Positions 10,903 through 23,225 of a stretch of 64,000 bases of DNA are shown one piece after another. The DNA lies in NCBI RefSeq assembly GCF_932294415.1, contig NC_065535.1, forward strand, positions 91,776,862 through 91,840,861, in the 5' to 3' direction. Position 1 is the first letter of the stretch; each line of letters starts with the position of its first letter. Position numbers and translations under genes: made by a program. This DNA is from Quercus robur. Taxonomy: Eukaryota > Streptophyta > Magnoliopsida > Fagales > Fagaceae. The notes beneath the pieces were generated by a model. It was not told the DNA's origin and ran no database searches. It worked only from the letters and a program-made list of their open reading frames with translations.

Positions 10903-13448
10903 CTACTTCTTTGTTGGCTGAGGATCCTCATTAGTATAAGCGGTCTTGGACTTAGCATCCCCAGCCTTGGGCTTCTCAGCTACCTTAGCCTGGGAGATTA
11001 CATCCTTAATCGTGAGGGTGTCCTCGGACTAAGCATCTTTGGCTGGAGGCAGACCCTCCTTGCCCCTACCTACCCCTGTGGAAGCCCTAGCATCAAGAGT
11101 AAGATCTTTAATACTGGAAATCTGCTCAGGAGGGGGCAGGGGCAAGGCAGTGGAAGGGAGGTCAGTTGGAACTTCTCTAATGTGTTCAGGGAAAAACACG
11201 CTCTCAGCCTTCCTCAGCTCGGAGTCCGTAGAGACCCCTGCACTATTAAAAGCCTCCATCCAAGTCATAGTATAGTAGTCCCTTCACACTTCGGCTACCT
11301 CCTCGGCCAGCCTCTGCTCCGTCTTAAGCACCTCCCGCTCATAAGCTGCTTCCTCTGCGGCTTTAGCAGCTTCCCTGACTATCTGTGCTTCAACTTTAGC
11401 TTTTTGCAGTTCAGCCTTTAGATTTAGAACCATCGCTTTCTCGGTGGCTAGGTTCAGCTTAGTTGTATAGAGTAGCTTGCGCTGGTCCTCGGCCTAGGCC
11501 TCAGCAGTTTTAAGCCCCGCCAAAGCACTCAAACGCTCATGCTCTAAAATCTTCAGCTTCTCAGCCAATTGTGTCTTCTCCTCCTTCACGGCCCTGAGCG
11601 CTTTCTGAACCTCGCGCCGAGAGTGGGACTTAGTTTCAAATTTATTATGGGCATTTTGAACCCACTCCTCGACCATGTAGATTTGTTGAGTGACCTGCAT
11701 AAAGTATCAAAAGGGCTACATATAAAAATATATATATATATATAAATGAAAAGTGGAATGAATTAAGGTGCTGCTAGAAGCTTACTTACCATAGCAAGGT
11801 CTCTCTTTAGAGACATAAAAAGGTCAGGTTACCTTGTCTGCCTAAGGGCTTCCATGTCCCTAGGAAGGAGGAGAGACTGCTCTAAAGCTTAGGCTAAATG
11901 GGTAGCGTGCCCTCTACTAGATTCCCTTATGGTAGAATCATAAGAGATAGAGGCTCCATCCATCTTTATCACGGGAGCCCATGTGCACTGTTATCGGCGT
12001 ACCTCAGCGTCATCCCTGCTATCTACAGATTTAGCCCTCTTATCTCTAGGGTCTTTGCTGTTTGGTGCCCCTCTGAGGGAGCACCTTCCTCTCTTCCAGC
12101 TCCTGTATTTGTCTCTTTTTCTTCAGATCAGGATTAATACACAGTCCGAGATCAGCAGGAGGAGGAGGAGGAGGAGGAGGAAGAGGAAGATTAGCAGAAA
12201 CCTGGGCCTTGGGGACTTCTGTCGAAGTTGCCACCTTATTCCTATTGGCGATCAAACCCCTCAGGCTTGGCCTCTTCTTCTGGTCCATATTCTCTCCTTC
12301 TTCGGAGCTTGTATCAACTAAAGTAATCGTCTGTTCTGGCTGATGAGCCGAGGAAAGCCTGTCGGACTCAGTCTCAGAATCCGAAAGCTCCACGGGCTTT
12401 TCTAGAGTTCTCTCTTCCTTTGCAAAGCGAAATCTGTCTATCTCCTCTTTAAGTGACAAACGTGAGGAGGAGGCTATCTCTTATGTTGCTGCTGTTGCAG
12501 CTTCGAATGGAACCTGCCGAAGTGGTATCGTGAACGGTGGAGGGTTCCGTTGAACGGGCAATACCACAGGTGGGAGATCCCACCTCGCTAGGAACCCCGG
12601 TTTGGAGACGTCTATCCGAACGAGCCTGGGGTTACCTGCTCTTAGTGCTTGGCCTGCGCCCTGGTATATGCGCGACAAAGGCTCGTAACCTAAGATGAGG
12701 TGAGCAGCCCGCAACTGATTATCTTTGCTCACAAATATTTCCTACCTCAGCAAAAAGTTGAGCCCGGGAACGTTGACCAAGCTAAGCTTCGGGGAGACGT
12801 GATCTTTATCTGCAAAAACATCTGAGAAGGGAATTATGGTTAAATCAGTAATAAACACTATCCGAGAAGACAGATTGCTAAAAGTAAGTAAAGGGAGAGC
12901 TTAGAAAACTAAGGTCCCAGTCGAGAGACCTGATCCTAGGGTACCCCACCTGGTGTTCCTGCCCTAACTGGGCAATGAAGACCGTCGTGCCATTCCTCGA
13001 AGACGACCAGATAATCGTTCTTCAAGCCTTTGTTGGACTTAGGAAGGCAAGATATCAATCTCACCTCGTCAGTCCGAGATTTGAGGTAATATCCTCCGGC
13101 AAGGGAATGACACTCGTATAATTGAGCGACAATGTGCCATGTAAGACCGAGGTTCATCTAGTCATTTAGAGCATCTATACACCCTAGGATTCTAAACATA
13201 TTGGCGGCGCACTGATGGGGGCATAACCTATGGTTGAACAGATAATCCCTAGTTATCCTACCCATAGGAAGCGTCATTCCTCCCTCTATAAAGGTGATCA
13301 TTGTAATGACAACTTTGTCCACCTCTCTATCTGTGAGTAGATGGTTTGGGGGACAATATTGTAGGCTTACTCCTTGGAGGATATGGTACTTGGCCTTAAA
13401 GTTCTTCATACTAGCCGGAGAGTCTACTAAATACTTGAATCTACCCAT
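10903..13448 (-). pseudogene. Antisense gene of the gypsy element (aORF), decayed
   Basis: On the minus strand a protein-like reading runs from ATG at 13446-13448 to a TAG at 10903-10905, through spacers that look like introns (for example a donor-like AG|GTGGGG near 12940) and several in-frame stops: 13158, 12742, 12481, 11494, 11284, 11029. The N-terminal part includes PMGRITRDYLFNHRLCPHQC and GLTWHIVAQLYECHSLAGGY. The middle is acidic with a polyproline run (12140-12180). A long charged coiled-coil segment spans about 11300-11700 (KALRAVKEEKTQLAEKLKIL), and the tail is Lys/Pro-rich. Reverse-oriented extra genes at this place are known from Tat-lineage elements; their role is unknown. It could also be a captured host gene. 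Exact exon borders were not fixed. Confidence 0.75.
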
Positions 13449-13988
13449 TTAAATGAACGGAGATGATGTAGGAAGAAGTTTCTAAAAAAGAAAGAAAGCC
13501 GAGGAGGAAGGCCGAGAATAAAAAGGAAAATATAAAGAAACAAGGACTTACGAGAATGAGTATGTTTATCTCTGAAGCTTTTAAAAGATTTTCGAAGAAA
13601 TCTTGAGGGAAAGGTTTGGGAAGCTTTTTAACTTGGGAAGTTTTGTGAGTTGGAGCGCTTGAAATCACTAGAGAGCTTGAAGATTGGTAAAGTAAAAGGA
13701 AAACAAGTTCCTTTAAGGCTTTATATAGGAAATGGAAATGAGTGGGAGTTATCCCGCTCAAATTTCCAAGAAAAGGCTTAATTGTTGGATCTAAGTTTTG
13801 CCGTTGGATCTGGGGAACAACACGCCGTTTTGAGCAATTAATGATGCTTCGTGGGCTATGAAATGTCAGAGATAATCATTAGGCGCATAAAACGGTACTC
13901 CCACACGTACAAACAATGGAGTTAAATGGTGTTAACTCTTAAAAAAAATCAAAGCCCCACTTTTTCCCTCGGATGGGAGGGAAAAACT

Positions 13989-14006
13989 AGAGTTTTGAGG
14001 GGCTAT
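13989..14006 (+). other. Polypurine tract
   Basis: agagttttgaggggctat lies directly before the 3' LTR. The core ttttgaggggctat also stands directly before the 3' LTR of the element at 43345-46710. Confidence 0.8.
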
Positions 14007-14786
14007 TGTAAGGATAAAGGCCCAAAATCATATTTTGGGCCTTGGGCTTTGTCCAAGGATATTAATAGGTCCAAGGAGGAACAAACAGCTATTAGGAGTT
14101 CTCAGTTAAAGTCTCATAAGTAAGGGATGAGTGGAGGATGATCCGAGGAGGAACTCCTCCTTGGATATGATAAATATAGCTCAGATATGTATTCTGACAA
14201 TTAAAGTGACCCTCCAAAAAGCTCTCATGATAGGAACGTGTCTTATGAACATACTAGAAAGAAGGAAACCAAAAAATATTTAAGGGAAAGCTGCTACCAC
14301 TGCATTAAATGCACTGCAGCTACTTTTCTGGCCGTATTTACGTGGAGAAGACTTCCGAACAGTATTACCTTGGCCACCACAACTCACAAAAAGCCAGAGA
14401 GGGTGTCTGATGGGATGGGTACTCAAGTAGGGGCTTAGATGATCAACAAGTGTAAGACCAAGATGACCTAAAGGGAGTTATATAATGTGAGAGACCCTCC
14501 ATGAGAAGAGGATCAGAAAATTAGAGAAAAACACTGTAGCAATCTAAATTATCTTTGTATCCATCTGTGATTAATTTATACAAGGGGGATCTCCTCGGAC
14601 TGAAAGTATATTAAGATCAAAATCTCTTATTTGTTTATTTGTGTTTGACTGTCAGTCAAATCAAAACTAACCGTTGTTCAGTTCATTAGGGCCTAGTTCT
14701 TCGACCTATTCTCTACAAATTTATTGTATTGGGCTCATTGGGCCAACATCCCATACATTTTGGGCTTGAACTATAAATCGAGACCC

Positions 14787-14790
<4 letters not shown>
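14007..14790 (+). repeat. 3' LTR of the gypsy element
   Basis: 784 bp, starts tgtaagg and ends gaccctaca. It is followed by TA repeat (14791-14816). It pairs with 3359-4132 and differs at roughly one in ten positions in the part compared by eye. Confidence 0.93.
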
Positions 14791-14816
<26 letters not shown>

Positions 14817-14820
<4 letters not shown>

Positions 14821-15591
14821 GGGATTGAAATTGTATTGATCTCAAAACCGGATTGGGCTCAAACGTTAACGACCCAAACAATAAATTTGTAGAGCGTGGA
14901 TAGAAGAACTAGATTTATTCCAGAGGAAAAACGATTAAACTTAGCGATTTAAGATGATATGACACAGATTATATTATCGAATTTTTCTCCTCGGAACCAA
15001 CTAGGTCATTTAGTTTTATATGGTTTTCCTCAAGAGGTATTTTGTATCAGAGTTTTCGATCTCGTTTTCAGTTCATTCTTCCAGGTTATATACTGCAATT
15101 TTCGTGTCATCCTTACCACACACGTGTATGCTAGATTAGAGGGATTTCTTCCTGTCACATCCAACACTTCCTGGAACCATCAACCAGTAGCTGTAAGGCT
15201 GTTTGATCACTGTTCAGGCATCACTTCCACATTAATTCGGCCAGAGAGTTAGTTAAGAGACAATTAATGTGGAGGTCGCAACCTTTGAAGTTATTTGTCT
15301 GGCTTTTTATCCTTATCCCTAATCCAATGTCTCACTCTCAGCTGTGACGTAATCCCGAAGTAAGTTCGTGATGATAAGGTACTCAGATTCATCTCGGACA
15401 CATGTTGCCGAGGATACTTTTGTCCTCGGACACTTATTGGACCCATCTCACATTGCCTCTACTCCTCTCTTAGATTTATTCTACTCATAGCCTCATTTGG
15501 GTCTCTTCGGATGGTTCAACATCCTCGGATAGGGTCATAGGCCCAGTTAATACCGCTTTTAACAATACTTCCTGAATAACTGGCCCTCACA
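14817..15591 (-). mobile_element. Solo LTR of a related family, minus orientation
   Basis: 775 bp with TG...CA ends. Its plus-strand start (tgtagggattgaaattg, then caataaatttgtagag) is the reverse complement of the LTR 3' end seen elsewhere (ctctacaaatttattg ... ccctaca), so it lies in the minus direction. ATATA flanks both sides (14812-14816 and 15592-15596), but the site is a TA repeat, so the duplication is not fully diagnostic. Small reading frames inside are not genes. Confidence 0.8.
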
Positions 15592-15646
15592 ATATATATA
15601 TATATATATATATAATTAATAATATAATTAACTCATTTTAGAGTTA

Positions 15647-16926
15647 GGCAGTGTTTGGATTCATGTTTTGCAACCACGTTTGGCGTTTACGTTTGGAAAA
15701 TGCTGGGACCCACGCGTTGTGCTGAGGAAACGCAGGTTGAAATGAAAACGCAACTCACTACGCACCGTTTCATTAATCCAAACGCGTGTTTAATACTATT
15801 CATGGACACCAACATCAGGCTCCTGAGCATTTCATTAACCTCATGGAGCTAAAACAATCTCAATAGATACGCACCGTTTTATTAATAAACCTCCAAGCTC
15901 GTTCATGGCATGTGTTCTGTGTTGTGTTAAACGGTGCGCGACAACTCTGATGAACGGTGCGTGTTGAAGCACTGTTCATGGACACCAAGCCTCTCCCTCA
16001 CTTGCTCAACAACCAAACAAACAATCACCACCACGCCACCACTGCCCTCTGCCGACCAAACCCATCGGAACCAAAAACCCAAAATTAAAAAAAAGAAAAA
16101 CAAAACAAAACCTATCAAAGACCCAGTAAACCCATAGCAAAAACAACCAAACAACCCACTACCCACCACGCCACCACCATGCCCACCACGCCACCACTGC
16201 CCTTTGCTCACCAAACCCACTGGAACCAAAAACCCAAAATAAAAAAAAACAAAACAAAACCCACCAAAAACCCAACAAACCCATAGCAAAAACAACCAAA
16301 CAACCCACTACCCACCATGCCACCACCATAGCCCACCACGCCAACCCAACCAACCAATCCAAATCCAACCCAAACCCATCAGAATCCAAAATACCAATCG
16401 AATCCAAAATCCAACCCATCCAAACCCAAAAGACAAAAATTAATAGCAAAAAATCAAACAAACCCATTGGAATCCGCCGTGCCCACGCCGTGACCACTTC
16501 GTTTTCTTCCACGCCGGGCTCACGCCGATCTCCGCCACGCCGTGACCACTTCGATCTCCGCCACGCCGGGACTACACCGACTCCACCATGCCGTGACCAC
16601 TCCGAATCCAACCCAACTCCGGTGGCGAGCGTGAACGAGAGAGAGATGTGAGCAAGGGAGTGAGAAGTGAAGTAATAGAGAATCAAAGAAAAAAATAATG
16701 GAAAGGAAGAAAGGAACTCTCTGAAGGCACAAGGGAATGGCGAGGAGTGAATAGAAAAAGGGGAAAAAAAAGAGCTGAACTTTGCCATTTATTTGCTATA
16801 GTAATTTCAGCTCTGCTACAGTATCCGCGTAAAAAAATATAATCCACGTTTTTCCACTTATTTGCTACAGTGTTTTCAGCAATAAATTTTCAGTTTCAGC
16901 AAAATAAGTTCTATCCAAACAGACCC
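15647..16926. mobile_element. PIF/Harbinger-like (Tourist-type) element, 1.28 kb
   Basis: The left end ggcagtgtttggat and the reverse complement of the right end, gggtctgtttggat, are inverted repeats. TTA lies on both sides (15644-15646 and 16927-16929), the target site of PIF/Harbinger. The flanks also match at 7 of 9 positions (15638-15646 and 16927-16935), which would suit a Mutator-type duplication, so the superfamily is not certain. No transposase was found. The long minus-strand frames are low-complexity. Confidence 0.65.
16020..16420. repeat. Tandem repeat of about 155 bp, CCA-rich
   Basis: gccaccactgccct recurs at about 16035 and 16190, each time followed by accaaacccat, gaaccaaaaacccaaaat and an A-rich run. 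A shorter third unit follows near 16310. It lies within the Tourist-type element. The CCA bias gives long but meaningless frames on both strands. Confidence 0.75.
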
Positions 16927-16935
16927 TTAAAGTCA

Positions 16936-17610
16936 TGATTTAAGAATAAAAAATCTAATTTTTATAAATTTATAAATAAAAATCATTATAAATAACTAAA
17001 TTAATAAAATTTCAACTATAATTTATTAATTAATTAATTAGTAGCACATATATGTGAAGGCATATAAATTTTTAATTGTTTTTACTATATAAAAAAGTAA
17101 ATAAATTATTCAAGTGGCTTGCATATGATATAATTCATTAATAAGGTTGAGATCGATTCCCATTAAAAATAAAATTAAATGAATAATTTTAAATATTTAT
17201 ACTCATTATTTTTTTTATTAGTGGTCCGTTTGGAATCTGATTATTTTGTTGAAATTGAAAATTTTTAGCTGAAAATATTTTAGATAAATGTAAAAGTTAG
17301 CTGAAATAATAAAGTGAGATCTATGAATAGTACTAAAAAGTACAGAAAGACCTATGAAACATAAATAGTAGTGAGATTTATGAATAGTACTAAAAAGTAT
17401 AGTAAAATCAATAAAACATAAATAGTAGTAAAAATAAACTGAATATTAAAATAAGTGAACAAAAATAATAAAAAAATTAAAACAAAAAACAAAAACAAAA
17501 AGGAAAGACCACGCCAAGTTTTCAGTAAAGCTTGGAAGCTGGGATTTATTAAAAAAAAAATCCTCACTTTCTCTGCAAAAACCTCGGAAGAACGAAGACC
17601 CCATTTCACA
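16936..17610. promoter_or_regulatory. Upstream region of the phosphatase gene
   Basis: AT-rich, no gene. At 17313-17430 a unit of about 57 bp containing atgaatagtactaaaaagta is present twice. A block starting ggtccgtttggaat at 17222 resembles a MITE end, but no partner end was seen. The transcript start is probably between about 17480 and 17600; no clear TATA element could be chosen. Confidence 0.45.
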
Positions 17611-20600
17611 ATGGCCAATTCCTCCGGCAAAGGACCCATCACCCACGTCATCTTCGACATGGACGGTCTCCTGCTCGGTAATTTTATCAAACACTTTTTC
17701 TATTTCTTATGCTAGCAGATCGCATATTATTATAACATTGTAGTTGCATATAATAGAAGACATTATAGTCCTACTGTTTCATGTTTTGTCCATCGTAGTA
17801 CTAATTGATTCAACAGTTATGCTGGTAATTAAAGTTCTAATATTTGATTGTTGTGAAATTTTAACATTAATGGCAGATTATTTACCTTTTGATATGTTGG
17901 GGGGACACACTTAGTTTATGTGAAAATTTTTGGGTGAAGAAACTAAAATGTGATACAAATATTGATGCAGATACTGAGAAGTACTATACTGAAGTCCAGG
18001 AAATTATACTTGCTAGGTATAATAAGCCATTTGATTGGTCCCTGAAGGCAAAAATGATGGGAATGAAAGCAATAGAAGCTGCTCGGGTCTTTGTCGAAGA
18101 GACTGGGATCAGTGATTCTCTTACTGCTGAGGGCTTTCTTGTAGAAAGAGAGGCCATGCTGCAGAATTTGTTTCCCAATAGTGAGCTTATGCCAGGTATT
18201 AAAAATTACTTTGGAGTTACTCACTTTGCTTGAATTTGATCCACATTATTTTCAGGTTGTTAGAATATTAGTTAAATGAATGAATTCACAATTTCCAAAC
18301 ACCTTAATTGTTCGGGAATCAGCCTGGGGGGGTTAAGGCTGATTGCCATGACCTCTCTCAAACTCTGCAAAAGTGGGGACTTTAGAGTTTGAACTCTGTC
18401 TCTACTTGATCTCCCATTGAAAAAAAAAGATCCCATGTATTGGGCATCACTTAGTAAGGGAGTGTCTAGGTCCACGAAAGAGGAGTCTTGGTTAAATGAT
18501 TCAATTCACCATTTTCTAACTGTTTAAGCTTTTGGGACAACAAGTAATTTTTTTTATAAGTAGCGATAGTTAATATCCAAATTAGATAGTTCTCTATTTT
18601 ATTTTTAATAATATCACGCAAGAGCCTTATTAGTGCAGTGTGACGAAAGATTACCATTGTGGTCCCTGTAATTTTGATCATCTGGGAAACAAAAACAGGT
18701 TTATAAACAGCACTACATTATCTTACCCATATTAATTGTTGGTGATGTTAATTTTCCCTACAAATTATGGGTGCAGTAATGCAAGTAACTCTTTCTGAAT
18801 CCTTGTTTAATTCCCACTTAAGACTTGTCCACACTCAACCACCAGGCCCTAGCCACTGAAACCATCTTGCATTTTAGATGGTTCAATTCCATATTTTTAG
18901 ATCCACCTTTAACTTTTAGAAGGCCAAGCTAGATCATTCTTCAATCAGACAAATTATTCCTTTAGTAGAGATGGTATGACATTCTAGTTTGGCCAGTATA
19001 AAGCCTTGAACACCATGACTTGATCTTTTATTCTCTCCCCCATTTTAAAGGCTTACATTCCTTTTGTTTGGCCTTCTAGTTTTACAAGAGATTGTGAAGG
19101 AGACAAGAAAAGAAAGCAAGTTGTTTTACTTTTGTTTGGTTATGTGGAGAGAGTGGAATGAAATTAAAGAGAATATGAAAAAAAAATTGGTAACTTTTGT
19201 TCATGCAATCAATTTTCTCTCAGAATCTCAACTATTTCAATGAGAACCTTTAGGATTATTATTAATTTTCATCCTTTTTTCCTTCTCTAGTTGTAAAGCT
19301 ATCAGTGTTATTGGACGTTGGATATGAGTTTGAGCCTGAAATTGCTGCTTTTTTTGTGATCAAACTTTTGTTGGTGTATTTGGGGTTATAGTTTGGATGC
19401 TTTGATCTTTGGTAGTGGGATGATGGAGGTGATGGAAAGGTTGTTTGAATACTTCTGCAGAGTTTATTCCTTCACTATTTTTTGATCAAAATCATGGGTG
19501 TGTTTCCTCAGCATCAAGAGAAGAGAAGTGTGTTGGTGAGCATGTGTTTAATTGATGTGGTAAGTGTCTGGCATTGAGGTTCTAAAGAGTCTAGGAATTT
19601 TGAAATGGAAGTTCATTCTACACCAATGGTTCATGAAAAATGTTGTTCTATTTACTTGCGTATTGATTTTCCTTGGGGTGTCGATTCATTAAGGATCAAA
19701 GGTTCTTTAAGTGATATTTTGTTCAATTGTTATCATATTGTTTCTTAGGGTAAATGTTGTCGTTCCATCTTCCATGATGATTCTAATGTTGAATAAAATG
19801 AGTTGAGTTGTAAGATTTGGTTAAAAGAGAAAGACAGAGAGTGAGTAGAGAAAAAATGGTTCAGGGCTTAATCAATCAGTTTTTTATTACATTAGAGCGA
19901 TATGTAAAGATTACTAGAATACCTTTACACTAATCGAAAATAATAACAAGTTATTATAAACAAGAGTAAGTCTAACAAAATGAAATACAAGGTGATGTTA
20001 TATGAAAAGATGCTACCAGATAGATGTTTTTAAGCTGTTGATAACACATTTACAAATAAAGAGTTTCTGGGGTTGTGCTGTGATAAAATGACAGACTAGT
20101 AACTTTAGAAACTATCTTTAATCTTCATTGACTACCCCAATGTACTCTGAAAGGTTCATAGGTGTCAAAATTAACCTCAAAATTCCAATGGGACTACCTA
20201 GGGGCACTTTATGGTATTTTAACTATTTTACTAAGGTTGTATCATTGGCTGGCATTTTTTAAGCATGTTTCTGTCTAAATGCAACACATCTAGTTGAAAC
20301 TGGACTAGCTAGCCCTGAATGTGTTGTTTGTTTTTAAGTTGTTATACTATTCCTGAAGTAATTTTGATTTAAATTTACTCAGAAATCATTGCATCCAATA
20401 CAGTTATCAGTTATGTCAATATTATTCCAATTTTTTTTTTCATATATCTCTAGGGGCTAGCCGCCTGATCAAACATCTTCATGCAAAAGGAATACCAATT
20501 TGCTTGGCAACAGGGTACAATTTATTCATCTTTCTCATATTTAATGTGTTTCAATTGCCTTTATTTTTTTTAAAGAGCTTTGGACCAGTTTTTATTGTAG

Positions 20601-22166
20601 CACATTTCCAGTTTAGTTTTGTAGTTGATGCAAAATTTCACAAATATGACTCATTTGATTATGTGCCTTACAGTTCTCACAGGCGGCATTTTGAATTGAA
20701 AACACAAAGACATGGTGAACTCTTTTCGTTGATGCATCATGTTGTTCTTGGAGATGATCCAGAAGTTAAACAAGGCAAGCCATCACCAGATATATTCCTT
20801 GCTGCTTCCAAGAGATTTGAGGTATAACCATCTCGTAGATGTTCCTTTCTGACTTTGATTGTTGACAGTATTGTCTGATGGAAACTTCTGTTTGCTCTGT
20901 ACATTGTTTCCTCTCATTGTAATTCTTTTAATTTTGGCTTAAGAATGACAGTGTGATAGCTCATGACAAATTTGTTGGTCAACAGGGTGGCCCTGTAGAT
21001 TCACATAAATTTCTTGTATTTGAAGATGCACCATCTGGAGTTAATGCTGCTAAGAATGCTGGGATGTAAGTCCATTTATTGACATTTCTTTTCACTAGTG
21101 AAAATTATTGATGATTATGCTTGAGCATGTTTTATTTTGTCCACAACACATGCTGAAATATAGTATAATCGCTGAATTTGATTGTGGGTAAAATTCTTAT
21201 GTACAACTAAAGGTAGTGTTACAATGAAAAAAATTGCTTAATTGTTGACGTGTTACTGCTATATGTTCCAATGTTACGTTGATTTGATGTCGGTGGTTTG
21301 GCAACGTTTAATGGAACAATCTAACTGTTACCTAAAAAGAATACAGGTGGATGAAAAATAATATTATGCCATTACCTAAAAAGAACTGATCTACATAAAA
21401 ATAAAAAGGTTAGGTTTTAGTGGGCTGTGCGTTCAGAGTCTATAAGAAGAGTTCTATAATTTATAAAATGATTCACACAAGTTCTCTCTAAGGAACAAGC
21501 ATACAATATATTTCATTTTTGGGATATTTGCCATTATTGGTTATAAAATTAGTTCCTGGTGCTTGGAGAAACACCATTTTTTATAAACATTGATTATGGT
21601 TCTTTTTTGTTTCCTCCCTAGAGGAGCTGATTGGAGGCTGACATGTTTTCAAAATTAGGAACCATACTACTATTAAGAGGTTTAACATTTTGTTGTGTCA
21701 CTTGCTTTGCTGTTCTCAACCCTGTTTCTTAATATTCTTTTTTCTTTTTTAGGTAGATCTCCTTACTGCACTTTATTATTTTCATTGATTAATATTTTTT
21801 TAGGTTCTTATAAGAAATCTTGTTGATTAAAGCCTCTTCCCTAAAGTTCGTGTTAGAAAATTCTTGATAGACCGCCGAAATCCTTAAATATGAAAACCTG
21901 CAAATCTTCCTATGTTGATTAAACATCTAGTGCTTGGTTTTTAATTAATGCTCCTCTGTAATTGTCACCATATTAAACTGCATATTTTCTTCTTGTTCAT
22001 GATTGGTCATTTTTCATTACATTTCCCATACAGGTCCGTGGTTATGGTTCCAGATCCAAGGCTGGATAGCTCTTATCGTGCCACTGCAGACCAAGTGTTG
22101 AGCTCACTGCTGGATTTCAACCCAGAGGATTGGGGTTTGCCTCCATTTGAAGTTACTGCAAGCTAA
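17611..22166 (+). CDS. GPP: HAD-superfamily phosphatase, glycerol-3-phosphatase type, six exons
   Basis: Exons: 17611-17677, 17971-18195, 20454-20514, 20674-20821, 20986-21065, 22034-22166; all introns are GT-AG. They total 714 nt, 237 residues, the usual length of plant GPP proteins. HAD motifs are complete: FDMDG (nucleophile D16, D18), ATGS (T117), K153 in GKPSPD, and E180-D181 in FEDAPSG. The cap domain lies between motifs I and II. Family members remove phosphate from glycerol-3-phosphate or related sugar phosphates; the exact substrate cannot be read from sequence. No transit peptide is evident, so a cytosolic location is likely. The start ATG follows ccatttcaca and gives the expected short N-terminus. 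Intron 2 (2.26 kb) carries a possible SINE. Very similar plant proteins include riboflavin-pathway HAD phosphatases, the main alternative. Confidence 0.93.
18310..18432 (+). mobile_element. Possible SINE in intron 2 of the phosphatase gene
   Basis: ggttaaggctgattgcc (A-box-like), gagtttgaactctg (B-box-like) about 70 bp later, and an A-run at 18420-18429 suggest a tRNA-derived SINE in plus orientation. No target duplication was recognised. Confidence 0.35.
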
Positions 22167-23217
22167 ACTTGCGTATCCCTCCAAGTGGTGTTTTTTCCCC
22201 CCTTTTCTTGAGGGAGAAGATTGATGAAAATTGCAATTATTGCCTATTTTTAAAAACTTAAGGGACACCTCGATTCAGATTTTGTGAGGGTGTTAACTCA
22301 GATTATTCTTAAGATATTATTGGATGAGCATTCCATGCTACTTCTCTCACAAATTACCATTGCAAGGCATGCATTTTCATGTCAGAATGCAGCATTTTTA
22401 TAGTTTCTTTGGTCTGAAAAGTGTAGAAAGTAGAAACGGGTTCAAGATTTAGAAATATTGAAAATTGGAAGCTATGACTATCTTATGCACCGATATGTGC
22501 ATCTTCTCTTACGTGTTACTAGCTAATATAAATAGTTAAGGTTATAATTGAACCAAGCAGTTTATAAACAGCTTGGGTTTGACTTGATAAAAAATTAGTT
22601 CATATTTGTGTATAAACAAATCAAACTCAAGCTTAGTTTTATGTTTGTTTAATAAACAAGTCCAAGCAAAATAAATTGTTCATGAATAAACTTATAAACA
22701 ATAGGCCTTGATAAAGAACAAGTTGAGTCTAGACTTGTTTATAGGCTTTGTAATTAGCTTGACATAGACTTTTGACAAATTAATCTATATCTTATTAGAA
22801 GTTGGGATCACTTGTTCAAATCAAGTTAGTTCAATAATAAGCCTGATATGAGTTTAATAATATACTTGTGTTAAATTAATAAAATTGACCGAAGTTTTAT
22901 CAGGGCCGGTTGTTGCACCCAAGTTCATAAAAAAAGACCTCAAGAGCTTGATATTGAGCTTAATTTCAACTTGATTAACGAATCAAGGTGATGTTACAAA
23001 CCCATGGGTAGAACTCACCCTTGAAAACCAACTTGCAAGGAGAGGGTGTTTAAGAGCTTATAAATACATGATTAAACTTATACTTAATAAATGTGGGACA
23101 CTAAGATCATAATAGGTAAGTTCAAGTTTTTGGACTTTTTGATAAGCTTGAGTTCAAACATTGTTTATAGACTTGGTTTGAGCTCAAGCCGAACTTGAAT
23201 ATTTTATTTTTGCTATT
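22167..23217. other. 3' flank of the phosphatase gene, then AT-rich repeats
   Basis: No gene. 22560-23200 repeats variants of aacaagt, ttataaaca and tcaagcttga in both directions, a pattern of degenerate dispersed repeats. No borders could be set. Confidence 0.5.
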
Positions 23218-23225
23218 GAGCCGAC

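Larger units (their letters stand above)
3359..14790 (+). mobile_element. Old Ty3/gypsy LTR retrotransposon, Tat-type, 11.4 kb
   Basis: A complete but decayed element. In order it has a 5' LTR, primer binding site, gag, protease, reverse transcriptase, RNase H, a second RNase H, integrase, a tandem repeat array, an antisense gene, a polypurine tract and a 3' LTR. It is flanked on both sides by TATAT inside a TA repeat. The second RNase H domain after the first, and a reverse-oriented gene between integrase and the 3' LTR, are known marks of the Tat lineage of plant Ty3/gypsy elements. The two LTRs differ by roughly a tenth of positions by eye in the first 300 bp, so the insertion is old. Frameshifts, stops and a missing reverse transcriptase motif make it non-functional. 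Confidence 0.93.

Noticed and set aside
16159..16788. 209-codon minus-strand frame
   Set aside because: It lies in CCA-rich tandem repeats of a transposable element; the predicted protein is a repeat-driven Trp/Gly/Val/Phe sequence without a domain.
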